Position numbers and translations under genes: made by a program. The notes beneath the pieces were generated by a model. The model made no database searches and was not told the DNA's origin. It saw nothing but the letters and a program-made list of their open reading frames with translations. Source: Actinomadura syzygii (lineage in GTDB: Bacteria > Actinomycetota > Actinomycetes > Streptosporangiales > Streptosporangiaceae). Taken from it: DNA of 64,000 bases. Each line of letters begins with the position of its first letter. Within the stretch, counting starts at the first letter, position 1. Where the stretch lies: positions 372,001-436,000 of the forward strand of contig NZ_VSFF01000004.1 of NCBI RefSeq assembly GCF_008085905.1, written 5' to 3'. Below, piece after piece: positions 1-9,382 of this stretch.

Positions 1-186
1 CGGCTGTCGGCCGGATCGGGAGACGAGCAGGTCACCTTCTCCAACACGCTCAACTGCGCGGCAGCCCTGCGTTCACACGGCGCGAAGCCGCACCTCGTCG
101 ACTACGGCCGGGACATGCGGCATATGAATTCACTCTCCCGGGGCGTCCCCGACACCCTCCGCTGGTTCCAACACCTCGAACGATGA
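1..186 (+). CDS. C-terminal end of an alpha/beta hydrolase (5' end outside window)
   Basis: Only the last 61 codons are present. The reading frame from base 1 to the TGA at 184 contains the segment SAGSGDEQVTF, which fits the loop carrying the acid residue of an alpha/beta-hydrolase triad (GDEQV). It also contains HGAKPHLVDYG and RHMNSL, which fits the strand and catalytic His region near the C-terminus of prolyl-oligopeptidase or dienelactone-hydrolase-like enzymes. The family is inferred from these short motifs alone; the substrate cannot be judged. A perfect palindrome lies 17 bp downstream. Confidence 0.55.
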   Translation, partial: RLSAGSGDEQVTFSNTLNCAAALRSHGAKPHLVDYGRDMRHMNSLSRGVPDTLRWFQHLER

Positions 187-203
187 CGACGCCCCGACGG
201 TCT

Positions 204-240
204 GTGGATCGCTGGCTGCGGACCGCAGCCAGCGATCCAC
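204..240 (+). terminator. Perfect 37-nt palindrome downstream of the hydrolase
   Basis: Two 18-nt arms, GTGGATCGCTGGCTGCGG and its exact reverse complement, flank a single A. As RNA this would fold into a very stable hairpin starting 18 nt after the stop codon, with no following T run. Actinomycete terminators often lack the T run, so an intrinsic terminator is the simplest reading. Confidence 0.6.
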
Positions 241-892
241 TCCGGGACCGGAGGACAACTCGTCTCGCTGCGCGGGTGGCATCGGATCGGCCCGACGGCA
301 TCGTGCGGCCCATCTCAGCCCGGCCGCGTGAGTAGACCGGGCGACCGCGACGGCGCCGGGCGGCTCTGCCCCTTCGGCCTGCCCCACCGGCCACCCGCCA
401 GGGCCGAGAAGAGAGGGCACGGCCTACCGGGCGGACCTACGACTGCGGCTCGGCCTCCGTCCTGGCCAGGCGTGTACGTAGGGATGACGGATCGGTCGAG
501 CAGGACGACACCAGGACGCCTGCCACGGTTCGCATCGGGAGAGCGGGCATCGGGGGACAGATACATCGGACGCGGCCGCACTGCCCGCACACCGGAACGC
601 TCATGACGCCTTCCTCCAAAGGGGGAACGTTTACCCGGCCCCTTTACCCGCCAGTTTCTTGATTCCACGCACCTTCAATCTGACCAGGGCATCCTTGCGG
701 CACGCGCCATCTCCTGCGCCGGAACAGGAGGATCATCCATTTGCGCACGATGAACCTGGTCACCGCACAATGGAAGGGTAAGACTGGGCTCCCGCCGACG
801 AACTGTCGGAGTTGCTTTGCTCGCCACGGCTTCGTCGTGATCGGTGTCCGCGAACGGAACGGCGCGGTGATGTTGACCGTTCTGGGAGGATC
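241..892. other. Gene-poor interval before the nitrilase gene
   Basis: No ORF here has convincing coding character. A good AGGAGG box at about 726-731 precedes a TTG at 741 whose frame runs into the nitrilase gene out of phase, and the encoded peptide resembles nothing I know. A minus-strand 60-codon ORF with a CxxCxxxxCxC pattern (437-619) has no clear ribosome binding site. I see no RNA gene. Confidence 0.4.
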
Positions 893-1819
893 ATGGGCAT
901 GCGTGTCGCCGCAGCACAAGCCCGATGCCCCTGGCTCGACTCCACCGCCGGGGTCGCCAAGGTGGTGGAGTTCCTTCAACGGGCCGCCGCGGACCGGATC
1001 GACCTGGTCGCCTTCCCCGAGACGTTCCTGTCGGGCTACCCGTTCTGGGTCGAGCAGACCGGCGGGGCCCGGTTCGACGACCCCGACCAGAAACGCGCTT
1101 ACGCCGCCTACCTGGACGCCGCAGTCGAACTCGACGGCCCCGAGCTACGCGTGATCGTCGAGGCCGTCCGCGACCTGAAGGTCTTCACCTACCTGGGCAT
1201 CACCGAACGGGTCCGCGGAACCGTCTACTGCACGCTCCTCGCGATCTCCCCGGAGGACGGGATCGTCGGCGTCCACCGCAAGTTGATGCCCACGCACGAG
1301 GAACGCCTGGTGTGGGGCATCGGCGACGGGCACGGCCTGCGCACCCATCGGATCGGCGGCATCTCCGTCGGCGGCCTGATCTGCTGGGAGAACTGGATGC
1401 CGCTAGCTCGGCACGCCCTCTACGCCCAAGGCGAGGATCTGCACGTCTCGGTTTGGCCAGGCTCGTCCCGCCTCACCGGGGACATCACCCGGTTCATCGC
1501 CCTCGAAGGCCGCGTCTACTCCCTGGCCGCCGGCACCCTGTTCTCCTACGCCGACATCCCCACCGACTTCCCCTTCCACGACCAACTCGCCGAACAAGCG
1601 TCCCGCTACGACGGCGGCTCGGCCATCGCCGGGCCAGACGGCCAATGGGTCGTTCCGCCGGTCTCGGGCGAGGAACGGCTCGTCACCGCCGACATCGACC
1701 CCGCCGCCGTCCGCGCCGAGCGCCAGAACTTCGACCCCGCCGGCCACTACGCACGAGCCGACGTCCTCCGCCTCAACGTTGATCGCCGCCGCCCGGTTCC
1801 GGCAGAGTACGTCGATTGA
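893..1819 (+). CDS. Nitrilase / carbon-nitrogen hydrolase family enzyme
   Basis: A 308-residue nitrilase-superfamily enzyme, expected to hydrolyse an organic nitrile (or related C-N bond) to the acid and ammonia in the cytoplasm. The Glu-Lys-Cys triad is visible. Glu lies in AFPETFLSGYPFW, Lys in GVHRKLMPTHEERLVW and the nucleophilic Cys in GGLICWENWMPLAR. The CWEN-x-MPLAR signature and the downstream DLHVSVWPG segment are typical of true nitrilases rather than amidases. I start at ATG 893 because a GGGAGG box lies just upstream and the protein then begins MGMRVAAAQ, the normal nitrilase N-terminus; an upstream in-frame start at 812 would add an unconserved leader. The gene stands alone, followed by a hairpin. 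The exact substrate (aliphatic, aryl or arylaceto) is not readable. Confidence 0.9.
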   Translation: MGMRVAAAQARCPWLDSTAGVAKVVEFLQRAAADRIDLVAFPETFLSGYPFWVEQTGGARFDDPDQKRAYAAYLDAAVELDGPELRVIVEAVRDLKVFTYLGITERVRGTVYCTLLAISPEDGIVGVHRKLMPTHEERLVWGIGDGHGLRTHRIGGISVGGLICWENWMPLARHALYAQGEDLHVSVWPGSSRLTGDITRFIALEGRVYSLAAGTLFSYADIPTDFPFHDQLAEQASRYDGGSAIAGPDGQWVVPPVSGEERLVTADIDPAAVRAERQNFDPAGHYARADVLRLNVDRRRPVPAEYVD

Positions 1820-1907
1820 CGACTTCCGGTCTTGCGAGGCTCACCGCCTTGTCGATCCGGAAATCTTATGTCGCGTCTACCCTGGTGGGCCGGGCTGGCC
1901 CAGATGC

Positions 1908-1937
1908 ACGTGAAGGCAATCCGTTTTGCCTTCACGT
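1908..1937 (+). terminator. Hairpin terminator after the nitrilase gene
   Basis: ACGTGAAGGCAA and its exact complement TTGCCTTCACGT form a 12-bp stem with a 6-nt loop about 90 nt downstream of the nitrilase stop. The arms are perfect; a T-rich stretch follows only weakly. Confidence 0.65.
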
Positions 1938-2010
1938 CTTGATCAAGGGTGCCCGTCATCTTGTCCGGCAGGGCCTCGGTAGGTCTCGATCAGCGACTTA
2001 GCTTGCCTGA

Positions 2011-4272
2011 ATGGACAGAACCATTTTTGCCGGCGGCTACGGCGTCCGACGAATCCGCATGCTGTCGCGCCGCCTGGTCCAGGGCTTGGCCGCGGCGCTG
2101 GTCGCGACTTCGGCCGTCGTGGCCGCCCCGTCCGTGCCCTCGGCACTGGCCATCGTCGGCGGCGAACCGGCCCTCACCACTTTCGGACAAGTCGAGGTGC
2201 TGACGGACGGAGAGTTCAATTGCTCCGGGTCGCTCATCGCAGAGAACTGGGTTCTCACTGCGAAGCACTGCGTTCAGCCGGGCGAGACCGTAACGGTGCG
2301 GATCGGCAGCAGAATGCGGGGAAACGGAGCAGTCTCTGATGTGCTCCGGCAGGTGGAACATCCAGACGCGGATGTCCTTCTGCTCGAGATCAGGGAGCCG
2401 GTGCAGCCGTTCAACAGGGCCATCCAGTACGACGATACCCGCAGGCCGGGGAACAACGAGCGCCTCGACGTCCATGGGTGGGGAGCCACCCAAGACGGCA
2501 GCACGGAGCCGTCACCGGTACTCAGGAGCGCGCAGATTCGCTTGGAAGACAATCATGCTGAACCGGAAATCCCTGGGGAAGGCGTTCCTGGGGGAATGCT
2601 CCGATCGACCGGGATCAACGGGCACACCGGCCGAGCCGATTCCGGTGCCGGAGTGATCTATAACGGCGTGTTGGTAGCCGTTCATTCAAACGAGGATGAG
2701 GGAGACATGTTCGCGGTGGCCCTGGAGTCCATCCGCGGATGGATCCAGCAGAACACGAGAATTCCGCCGGTCCGCACCAGGATAGCGGTGGACGATCTGC
2801 TGAATATGCCACTGGGCGATTCCATCACCTACGGTATCGGCAGCTCATCCGGGGCCGGCTATCGAGACGAGCTGCGCCGCAGGCTGGTCGCCGATGGCCC
2901 CCACAGTCTGGACTTCGTCGGCTCGCAGCAGTCCGGGCAGTCGCCCGACCGCGATCACGAGGGCTATCCCGGCGCGATGATCAAGGACATCGCGCGCAGA
3001 GCCGACACCGCGGTTCCCTTGTACCACCCCAATGTCGTCTTGCTGCACGCCGGGACCAACGACTTGGAACGCGGTGACGCCGCTGCCGCCCCGGCCGCGC
3101 TGGGGTCGTTGATCGACCAGGTGGTCGAGGACGCTCCCAACGCCGCGGTGCTGGTGTCCGAGTTGGTGCCCTCGAAGGACGGGGCGGTCCAGTCCAGGAT
3201 CGAGGCCTTCAACAAGCAGATCCCCGGCCTGGTCGCCCAGCGGGCCAGAACCGGCAAGCACGTCGCCGTGGTCGACATGAGCGACGTCACGACCGACGAT
3301 CTGGCGGACAACCTGCACCCCAACGACCGCGGGTACGCCAAGATGGCCGATGCGTTCGAAGACGCCCTGCTCACGGCGGCGGCCAAGGACTGGATCGTGG
3401 ACGCGGGCACCCCGGGCTGCACGGACGCTCCAGGGCGCTGGCTCCCCCGCGGGAAGATCGCTTCCGGCGTCGGCCTCAGCAAGGCCGACAGCGTCCACTT
3501 CGCGGACATCGACGGCGACGGACGCGACGACTACCTGGTGGTCGACGACGACTCCGGGGCGGTGCGAGCCTGGATCAACGCCGGTGGCGACCAGGATGGC
3601 AAGCCAGGCTGGATCGAACGCGGCCAGATCGCCTCCGGCGTGAAGCTCGACGCACAGGAAGGCATCGACTTTGCCGACATCGACGGCGACGGACGTGACG
3701 ACTACCTGGTGTACAACACAGTGACCGGGGCGGTGAAGGCGTGGATCAACGTCGGCGGCGACCGGGACGGCAAACCCGGCTGGATCGAGCGCGGGCAGAT
3801 CGCCTCCGGCGTGGAGTCCACCGCACGGCCGGTCTTCGCCGACATCGACGGTGACAAGCGCGCCGACTACCTGATGGCCAACCCCAGAACCGGAACGGTC
3901 AGGGCCTGGATCAACGCCGGCGGCGACCGGGACGGCAAACCCGGCTGGATCGAACGCGGCCAGATCGCCTCCGGCGTGACGCCGATGGGGATGGGGCCCT
4001 ACTTCGCCAACGTCGACTGCGACATCCGCGCCGACTACCTGATAGCCGACCCCCAGACCTCGGCGGTGAAGGCGTGGCTGAACCGCGGCGGCGACCGGGA
4101 CGGCAAGCCAGGCTGGATCGAGCGCGGACAGATCGCCTCCGGTGTCCTGCCGGACGGCCACACCCTCGCGTTCGCCGACATCGACGGCGACGGACGCGAC
4201 GATTATCTGGCCGTCAACGTCGAGGACGGAAGCGTGCAGGCGTGGATCAACAAGGGCGGAGACCCGGCCTGA
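2011..4272 (+). CDS. Secreted trypsin-like protease / SGNH hydrolase / FG-GAP repeat fusion
   Basis: A 753-residue secreted multidomain protein. The N-terminus holds a signal peptide (Arg-rich, then a long Ala/Val stretch ending ...SALA) directly before IVGGEPAL, the classic trypsin-fold mature start. The S1 triad is present in degenerate form: His in VLTAKHC, Asp in DADVLLLEI and Ser in ADSGAGVIY (instead of GDSGGP). A second domain from about residue 268 has SGNH-hydrolase blocks GDSITYGIG, HAGTNDL and DNLHPNDRGYAKMA. The rest (about 480-753) is a run of FG-GAP/VCBS-like repeats with DIDGDGRDDYL calcium-loop motifs. ATG 2011 gives the longest form; ATG 2059 (MLSRRLVQGL) gives a more typical signal peptide and may be the true start. 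Protease plus esterase/lipase plus beta-propeller in one chain suggests an extracellular depolymerase. Substrates are unknown. Confidence 0.85.
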   Translation: MDRTIFAGGYGVRRIRMLSRRLVQGLAAALVATSAVVAAPSVPSALAIVGGEPALTTFGQVEVLTDGEFNCSGSLIAENWVLTAKHCVQPGETVTVRIGSRMRGNGAVSDVLRQVEHPDADVLLLEIREPVQPFNRAIQYDDTRRPGNNERLDVHGWGATQDGSTEPSPVLRSAQIRLEDNHAEPEIPGEGVPGGMLRSTGINGHTGRADSGAGVIYNGVLVAVHSNEDEGDMFAVALESIRGWIQQNTRIPPVRTRIAVDDLLNMPLGDSITYGIGSSSGAGYRDELRRRLVADGPHSLDFVGSQQSGQSPDRDHEGYPGAMIKDIARRADTAVPLYHPNVVLLHAGTNDLERGDAAAAPAALGSLIDQVVEDAPNAAVLVSELVPSKDGAVQSRIEAFNKQIPGLVAQRARTGKHVAVVDMSDVTTDDLADNLHPNDRGYAKMADAFEDALLTAAAKDWIVDAGTPGCTDAPGRWLPRGKIASGVGLSKADSVHFADIDGDGRDDYLVVDDDSGAVRAWINAGGDQDGKPGWIERGQIASGVKLDAQEGIDFADIDGDGRDDYLVYNTVTGAVKAWINVGGDRDGKPGWIERGQIASGVESTARPVFADIDGDKRADYLMANPRTGTVRAWINAGGDRDGKPGWIERGQIASGVTPMGMGPYFANVDCDIRADYLIADPQTSAVKAWLNRGGDRDGKPGWIERGQIASGVLPDGHTLAFADIDGDGRDDYLAVNVEDGSVQAWINKGGDPA
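3590..4146 (+). repeat. Tandem FG-GAP repeat block with near-identical DNA
   Basis: Four copies of a segment encoding GD-x-DGKPGWIERGQIASGV end near 3642, 3813, 3978 and 4146, a period of 165-171 bp. Each is preceded by an AD(I/V)D-x-D calcium-loop motif. The near-identity at DNA level suggests recent duplication or gene conversion inside the propeller domain. Confidence 0.85.
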
Positions 4273-4309
4273 CACCAGGCTGACCACCGCTCCCGCCGCT
4301 GGCGACAGA

Positions 4310-4344
4310 CGGGGTCCGCGGCCAGACCGAGGCCGCGGACCCCG
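4310..4344 (+). terminator. Strong hairpin terminator
   Basis: A 14-bp perfect GC-rich stem (CGGGGTCCGCGGCC and its complement) with a 7-nt loop, starting 38 nt after the fusion-protein stop and ending just before the next coding region. Confidence 0.75.
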
Positions 4345-4375
4345 CGAGCGGCGGCCTTTTCGGCGACGGCCGCCG

Positions 4376-5509
4376 TTGAGGAGGGCCGGTCTGGCCGCCG
4401 GTGTCACGATGCTGATGATGGCTCATTCCGGCCCTGCCACTGCCGCCCCGGCGCGGACGGGGAACGTCCAAAAGGCGATGGAGGAACTCGCCAGGACTCC
4501 CGGGGTCGTGGGGGCCGTCGGCGGGGCCTACGCCGACGGACGGTCCATCGGACTGGGCAGCGCGGGCTCCCGGCTGCTGGACGGCAGGGGCGGCAAGATA
4601 CCCGCGGACGCTCGCTTCCGGATCGGCTCCCAGACCAAGGAAATGGTGGCCACCGTGGTGCTGCAACTGGTCGCCGAAGGCAGATTGGGGGTGGACGACA
4701 AACTCGCCGACCTGCTGCCGGAAGTGGTCGAGAACGATCTGGTGGTGCGGGCCGACGAAGTCACGGTGCGGCAGATGCTCCGGCACACCTCCGGTATTCC
4801 CGACTGGTACGCCGAAAAGCCGAACCCGGACGGAACCGAGGGAGAGATCTCGTTCGACCCGTTCGACTTCAGGACCCACTACCAGCCGCTCGATCTGGTG
4901 AAGTGGAGTCGCGCCCGGCCCCGGACCGGGGAGCCGGGTGAGAAGTTCTCCTACTCCAACACCAATTACACCCTTCTCGGTCTGATCACCGAGAGACTGA
5001 CCGGCCACGACCTGGCCACCGAGATGCACACCCGCTTGTTCGGCCCACTGGGGATGTCCAAGACCTACCTCGCCGTCAAGCCACCGCAGGGCATCAAGGG
5101 GCCGCACGGCCACGGCTACTACCCCGACGCAGACGGCAAGCTGCGCGACGTGGACCAACTCAACTCCAGCATCGGCGGGGCAGCCGGAGGCGTGATCTCC
5201 ACCGCGCACGACGTGAGCGTCTTCAAACGGGCATTCACCCAGGGCAAACTGCTGCCACCCGAACTCCAGCGCGTCCTGACCGACCGGCTACCCAATCCCC
5301 CGCGCCCTTTGGGCGAACGCCGCAGCCAATGCGGCGACGACATCTACGTCACGGGTGGGACCGCCCCCGGCTTTCTCGCCATGACCTTCTACTCAGAAGA
5401 CGGCCGCCGCCAGCTGTCGATATCGGCAACCTTGAGCGTCAAGGACCTCAGCGGGCCGGGCCAAGCCATGGGCAAAGCCATGGAGGCCATATTCTGCCCG
5501 CCCTCATAA
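4376..5509 (+). CDS. Secreted serine hydrolase of the beta-lactamase / D-Ala-D-Ala carboxypeptidase fold
   Basis: About 377 residues. The SxxK nucleophile motif is in RIGSQTKEMVA, the YxN motif in KFSYSNTNYTLLG, and the third-motif region in VTGGTAPGF. Together they place it with class C beta-lactamase-like hydrolases (R61-type D,D-peptidases, D-aminopeptidases and esterases). The frame is open far upstream into the previous gene, but coding sense starts at a signal peptide (RRAGLAAGVTMLMMAHSGPATAAPA). I therefore choose TTG 4376, just after the upstream terminator; ATG 4409 is the alternative. No clear ribosome binding site settles this. Activity may be on peptidoglycan, on D-amino-acid peptides or as an esterase. 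Confidence 0.82.
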   Translation: MRRAGLAAGVTMLMMAHSGPATAAPARTGNVQKAMEELARTPGVVGAVGGAYADGRSIGLGSAGSRLLDGRGGKIPADARFRIGSQTKEMVATVVLQLVAEGRLGVDDKLADLLPEVVENDLVVRADEVTVRQMLRHTSGIPDWYAEKPNPDGTEGEISFDPFDFRTHYQPLDLVKWSRARPRTGEPGEKFSYSNTNYTLLGLITERLTGHDLATEMHTRLFGPLGMSKTYLAVKPPQGIKGPHGHGYYPDADGKLRDVDQLNSSIGGAAGGVISTAHDVSVFKRAFTQGKLLPPELQRVLTDRLPNPPRPLGERRSQCGDDIYVTGGTAPGFLAMTFYSEDGRRQLSISATLSVKDLSGPGQAMGKAMEAIFCPPS

Positions 5510-5703
5510 ACGGCGGCTCCGGTGCCTCCCGCCCATAAGAGAGCCCGAAAGAGCGCCCTCTCGATTCGGTGAAAGCTGTCTGCGGCGCTTCGGAGCTGGG
5601 CGGGGCCGTGCTTGCCTCCGAGGTGCTGCTTCGTGGAACCGGTCACGTGGGCGGGCCGTCGCAGGGTTTCATGGTCGGTCAGACGATCGAGGCGAAGGAC
5701 GCG

Positions 5704-8604
5704 ATGACTCAGTTTCCCCAGTTGCCGGCACCGGCGGATCTCGCCGCGGCGGGGCCCACAGGCGCCAAGAAGACGCTGAACAAGGCTGCGGGCCCGTTGC
5801 CCGCCGCCGAACTGGCGCCGTTCTTCGAGCACGCCTGCCGGGAGCTGGCGCGGGCGGGCGAGCGCGAACTCGCGTTCTGGGCGTTCGCGCAGGCGCGCAA
5901 GGTCGAGAAGAACCATCCCGCGCTACGCGACCTCGACCGGGTGCAGGACGTCTTCCTCGAACTGGTCCCCGCGGGAGGCGTCGGACCCGCCGCGCTGCGC
6001 GACTACGCCAAGACGCTCGCCGCGGAGCTGCCGGGCGAGGAGGCGCACGCCCGCTTCCGCGCGGTGATCTGCGCGGGATTCGACGCCGGACTCATCCCGT
6101 ACGCCCGCATCTTCCCCGACCTCCGCGCGCTGGCCCGCGCGGCGAAGATCAAAAAGCGGGACGAGGAGGCGTTCCTGGCCGAGCGGCTGCTGCGCGCCGG
6201 GCTCGTGCCCGTCGCGTCCCACCAGGTCTGGGCGGCCGCCCGGGAACCGCTCGCCGCGGTGGCCGGACGCGACGACGACCTGATGAAACTGCTGATCGCC
6301 GCCGAACCCGACCGGGCCCGGCACGAGGAGGAGAGCGGCGAGGAGGTCGCCGAGGAGATCCGGCAGATGTGGCTGGAGACCCTGGCCGAGAGCGGGGCAG
6401 GCACGCATCTGTCGCCGCGGTGGTTCGGCACCGTGGGACGGGGTTGCGCGGCGAACGTCCTGCTGAAGCTCGTCGACCAGGCCGGGAATCGGCTTTTCCC
6501 GGAGTCCGAAGTGATGTTCGGTGAAGAAACAGACCCCGCGATTCCGCCTCCCGACTACCGGCACATCATTCCCCAGGGAGAGCTCACCACCGACTCGCCT
6601 CGCTGGTGGCAGTCGGCCTTCGACGTGGGGCAGCAGGCAGCGGACTTGGCGTCCGGGCCGGAAGGACGCGAGCGTTTCGCCAGTCTGCTGGACGCATTCG
6701 TCCGCGACATGGGCTATTTCGGCAACGTCGACTACGCGGCCACGATGCGAGCGCTCTGGGGCCTGCCGGAGACCCGCGAGGTGGCGAGCGAAGCCGTCGA
6801 CGCATGGAAGGCCGACACGGGCCGCCGAGACCTTCCCTTCCTGTACGACGCCTTGCACCGGTTGGTGCGACTCACCGGCCCCGGCCGTCTCCTCGACCTG
6901 GAGCCGGGCGTCGCCGACGGGCTCGAACCGGCCGATCCCGTGGACGCCCTGCTGATGGCCCTGCGCGGCGGCATCCCCGCCGAACTGGCCGTGCCCGGCG
7001 ACGGAATGCCGCACAAGTCTCCGAAATCAGGCCGGACGATCGTCCAACACCTGGGATTCCTGACCATTACGGAACGGTCTTGGCACGCTTACGCGTCCGT
7101 CATCGGCGCCGACGAACTGTCGGTGAAGCTTCCCCAACTGCCGGAAGGGCTGCTGCCCTGGTACGACGGCGACACCGGGCTCCTGTCGCGAAACCGGGAC
7201 GGCGTCTGGCAGACGTTCCGGGTCGAGGGACGGGCGGGCCAGACCGTCGCGTTGACCCTCGACCCCGACACCGCCACCGCCAGGCCCGAGGCGCCCGGAG
7301 CCGCCGAGGTGACGTTCCCGGGCGCCGCCGGGCCGAGCGAGGTCCGGTTGTGCCGCGGCGCGATCACCGTCACCGCCCCGGACGGGACCCGGACGGCCCG
7401 GCTGCTCTTCTCGCCCGTCATGAGGACGAAGGGCGGCCTGGTGCCGCCGCCCGGCTGGTGGTCGCGGCGCGACCCGGTGGACCTAGACGGGTCGGCGGCA
7501 CTGCGACGTCTCGACCGCGAGGGCGCGGCGCGCCTGCTGGAGGCGACGCTGACCGGACCGCGCGCGGCCGCCGACGTGCTGCACGCCGTGCTGCCCGAGG
7601 TGACCGCTCCCGCCCTCCGCGACGGCGTCCTCGAAGCGGCCCGGACGGCCGTCGAGTGCCTGCTGCTGGCCGTCGAGTTGCGCGACCGGACCGGCCGTCC
7701 GCAGCCTCCGGCGCTGCCCGCGCTGGTCTCACCGGCGTCCGACCTGCCCTTCGCGCGCACCGCGGCGCGGACCAGGTGGCTCGTGCACCAACGGCTGCTG
7801 GCCCGCGCGCTGGAGTCGGCGGCGACAGACGAGCCCGCGGCCGACGAGCCCTATCTCGTCCGGACGGTCTCCCTGCCACGCGGCGGCTACGTGGGCGTCG
7901 GCATGGACACCCTGGCGGGTCACGTCCTCCCGGCCGTCCTGCCATGGACTGCCGACGCGCAGCGCGAAGACGTCCTCGACGTCCTGCGCCTCTGGGCCAA
8001 CGCCCCGATCGGCGACGGCACGGCGACGGCGGCCTGCCGGATACTGCGCCTCACTCCGGCGGGCGGCGACGGGGAGTCCAACGCCGAGCGTCAGATGGTC
8101 GACAAGGAACTGGAGAGGACGGCGCCCGGAGAGCTCTGGCGTACTCCGACCGGCACCCTGCTGATCATGGACTATCAGCGGCACGCCAGGACCGCGACGG
8201 CCGTGGAGTACGCACCCGGCGGGACGTTCGGCCCGATCATGCCGCCCGGTTGGCGAGCGGCTCGGGCGCCCGTTCCCTGCTGGGGCTGGGGCGGCTCCGA
8301 CCGGGTCGTCCGGCTGATCCGGTTGCTGGCCGAGCGCGGCCCCGCACTGATCGACGCCGCCGCCACCGTCCACGACCTGGCGAAACGTGCGGGCTTCACG
8401 GTGGCGGACGCCGTCGCGGTCTGCGACTTCCCCGCCGAGGCCCTGGCCGACGACATCCCCACGACCGGCGCCACGATCTCCTTTCCCATGCGGGACGCGG
8501 TGCGGGAACGCCTGCTGCCCGACGACCCGGCCGACCTCTGGGTCACCGGCCTCGCCACGGACGCGGCGGCCGCCTGGTGGCGAACCACCGGCGACGTCAT
8601 ATAG
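5704..8604 (+). CDS. Large uncharacterised actinobacterial protein
   Basis: A 966-residue protein that I cannot assign to a family. The N-terminal 300 residues are Ala/Leu/Glu-rich and look helical (for example ELAPFFEHACRELARAGERELAFWAFAQARKVEKNHPALRD), resembling a solenoid. No signal peptide, transmembrane segment, Walker motif or metal-binding cluster is visible. I choose ATG 5704 (MTQFPQLPAPADL) because AAGGA lies just upstream and the preceding 45 codons look unlike coding sequence; a GTG at 5569 would extend it. It stands alone, with no obviously related neighbour. It is likely cytosolic. Confidence 0.7.
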   Translation: MTQFPQLPAPADLAAAGPTGAKKTLNKAAGPLPAAELAPFFEHACRELARAGERELAFWAFAQARKVEKNHPALRDLDRVQDVFLELVPAGGVGPAALRDYAKTLAAELPGEEAHARFRAVICAGFDAGLIPYARIFPDLRALARAAKIKKRDEEAFLAERLLRAGLVPVASHQVWAAAREPLAAVAGRDDDLMKLLIAAEPDRARHEEESGEEVAEEIRQMWLETLAESGAGTHLSPRWFGTVGRGCAANVLLKLVDQAGNRLFPESEVMFGEETDPAIPPPDYRHIIPQGELTTDSPRWWQSAFDVGQQAADLASGPEGRERFASLLDAFVRDMGYFGNVDYAATMRALWGLPETREVASEAVDAWKADTGRRDLPFLYDALHRLVRLTGPGRLLDLEPGVADGLEPADPVDALLMALRGGIPAELAVPGDGMPHKSPKSGRTIVQHLGFLTITERSWHAYASVIGADELSVKLPQLPEGLLPWYDGDTGLLSRNRDGVWQTFRVEGRAGQTVALTLDPDTATARPEAPGAAEVTFPGAAGPSEVRLCRGAITVTAPDGTRTARLLFSPVMRTKGGLVPPPGWWSRRDPVDLDGSAALRRLDREGAARLLEATLTGPRAAADVLHAVLPEVTAPALRDGVLEAARTAVECLLLAVELRDRTGRPQPPALPALVSPASDLPFARTAARTRWLVHQRLLARALESAATDEPAADEPYLVRTVSLPRGGYVGVGMDTLAGHVLPAVLPWTADAQREDVLDVLRLWANAPIGDGTATAACRILRLTPAGGDGESNAERQMVDKELERTAPGELWRTPTGTLLIMDYQRHARTATAVEYAPGGTFGPIMPPGWRAARAPVPCWGWGGSDRVVRLIRLLAERGPALIDAAATVHDLAKRAGFTVADAVAVCDFPAEALADDIPTTGATISFPMRDAVRERLLPDDPADLWVTGLATDAAAAWWRTTGDVI

Positions 8605-9382
8605 GCGAGTCCATCTGAAGGTTTCACTGGGGCGTTCCGCGCGACGTTCGAGCGGGTCGTGGCGATCAGCGACCCGCAGGGAAGGCTGCCGGAGCCGCTG
8701 CTCACGCTCGCGACCAGCGAGCGAGACTCGGACGGCTGCGCCCCGGCGGACCTCGGTGGACCTCGGCGGGCGAGAGTGTCACGCGATCACTTGGGAGGTC
8801 ATGAGGGCGCCGCGGCGAACAGACGCGCGGGCGCGTCGAGCGTCGGGCCGCTACGCCGAGCGGTCGGGAGCGCACGGCGAACCGCACACTTTGCGAGGAT
8901 TGTCCCGATTTATCGGGTTAAATGCGACCAAAAGTGGAGGTTCGCCCCGGAACGACCGTTGATCGCGCGGATCCGACCGCTCATCGATCACCCGCCCCGG
9001 TCATCGCTCGGACGCGGCCATTGAGCGAACACGGCGGCACTTGGCCCTTTCCGGCTCTAAAACGCCATTTTAATCTTCGATTCACCCGCCCTCGTGATGC
9101 GTACCCACTGTATTCGGCAGAAGTAAAGGCGCTGCTGCCACCACCGGTCCCGGAAAACAGATCCCTGACCCCTCGCCACACCATAAGCCCGGACAAGAGC
9201 GTCCGGCGCATCGCCCTACTTCGGGGCGCTGTGCATTTCCGGGAATATGGGCTGCCCATCGTCGTGTCCTGCGGCGATGCGCAGCGCCCCGTCCTCGGCG
9301 GTGTGGCCGTCTTCCCCGCGACCACGGCGCCGCCATTTCCTTGCGGCGCCGTCCGATCCCCCGCGTGAGAGAGAAGGTCGGC
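8605..9382. other. Gene-free interval upstream of the carboxylesterase
   Basis: No ORF here has credible codon use or a ribosome binding site. It contains two less GC-rich patches, around 8905-8935 and 9055-9080, that could hold the promoter of the downstream secreted esterase. I see no clear inverted repeat or RNA gene. Confidence 0.4.

Noticed and set aside
437-619. Small minus-strand ORF with CGQCGRVRCIC
   Set aside because: The Cys pattern looks like a mini zinc ribbon, but there is no ribosome binding site, no conserved context and the remaining sequence looks random.
741-1154. TTG-started ORF with a good AGGAGG box upstream of and overlapping the nitrilase gene
   Set aside because: Most of it lies out of frame inside the nitrilase gene, and its translation has no family resemblance. 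The ribosome binding site may be fortuitous.
2845-4407. 520-codon open frame on the minus strand over the FG-GAP repeats
   Set aside because: Its repetitive VAVDVG pattern is just the complement of the DIDGDG repeats.
6606-8618. 670-codon plus-strand frame inside the large unknown gene
   Set aside because: Arg/Pro/Gly-rich +2 frame shadow; the 5704-8604 frame has normal amino-acid use.
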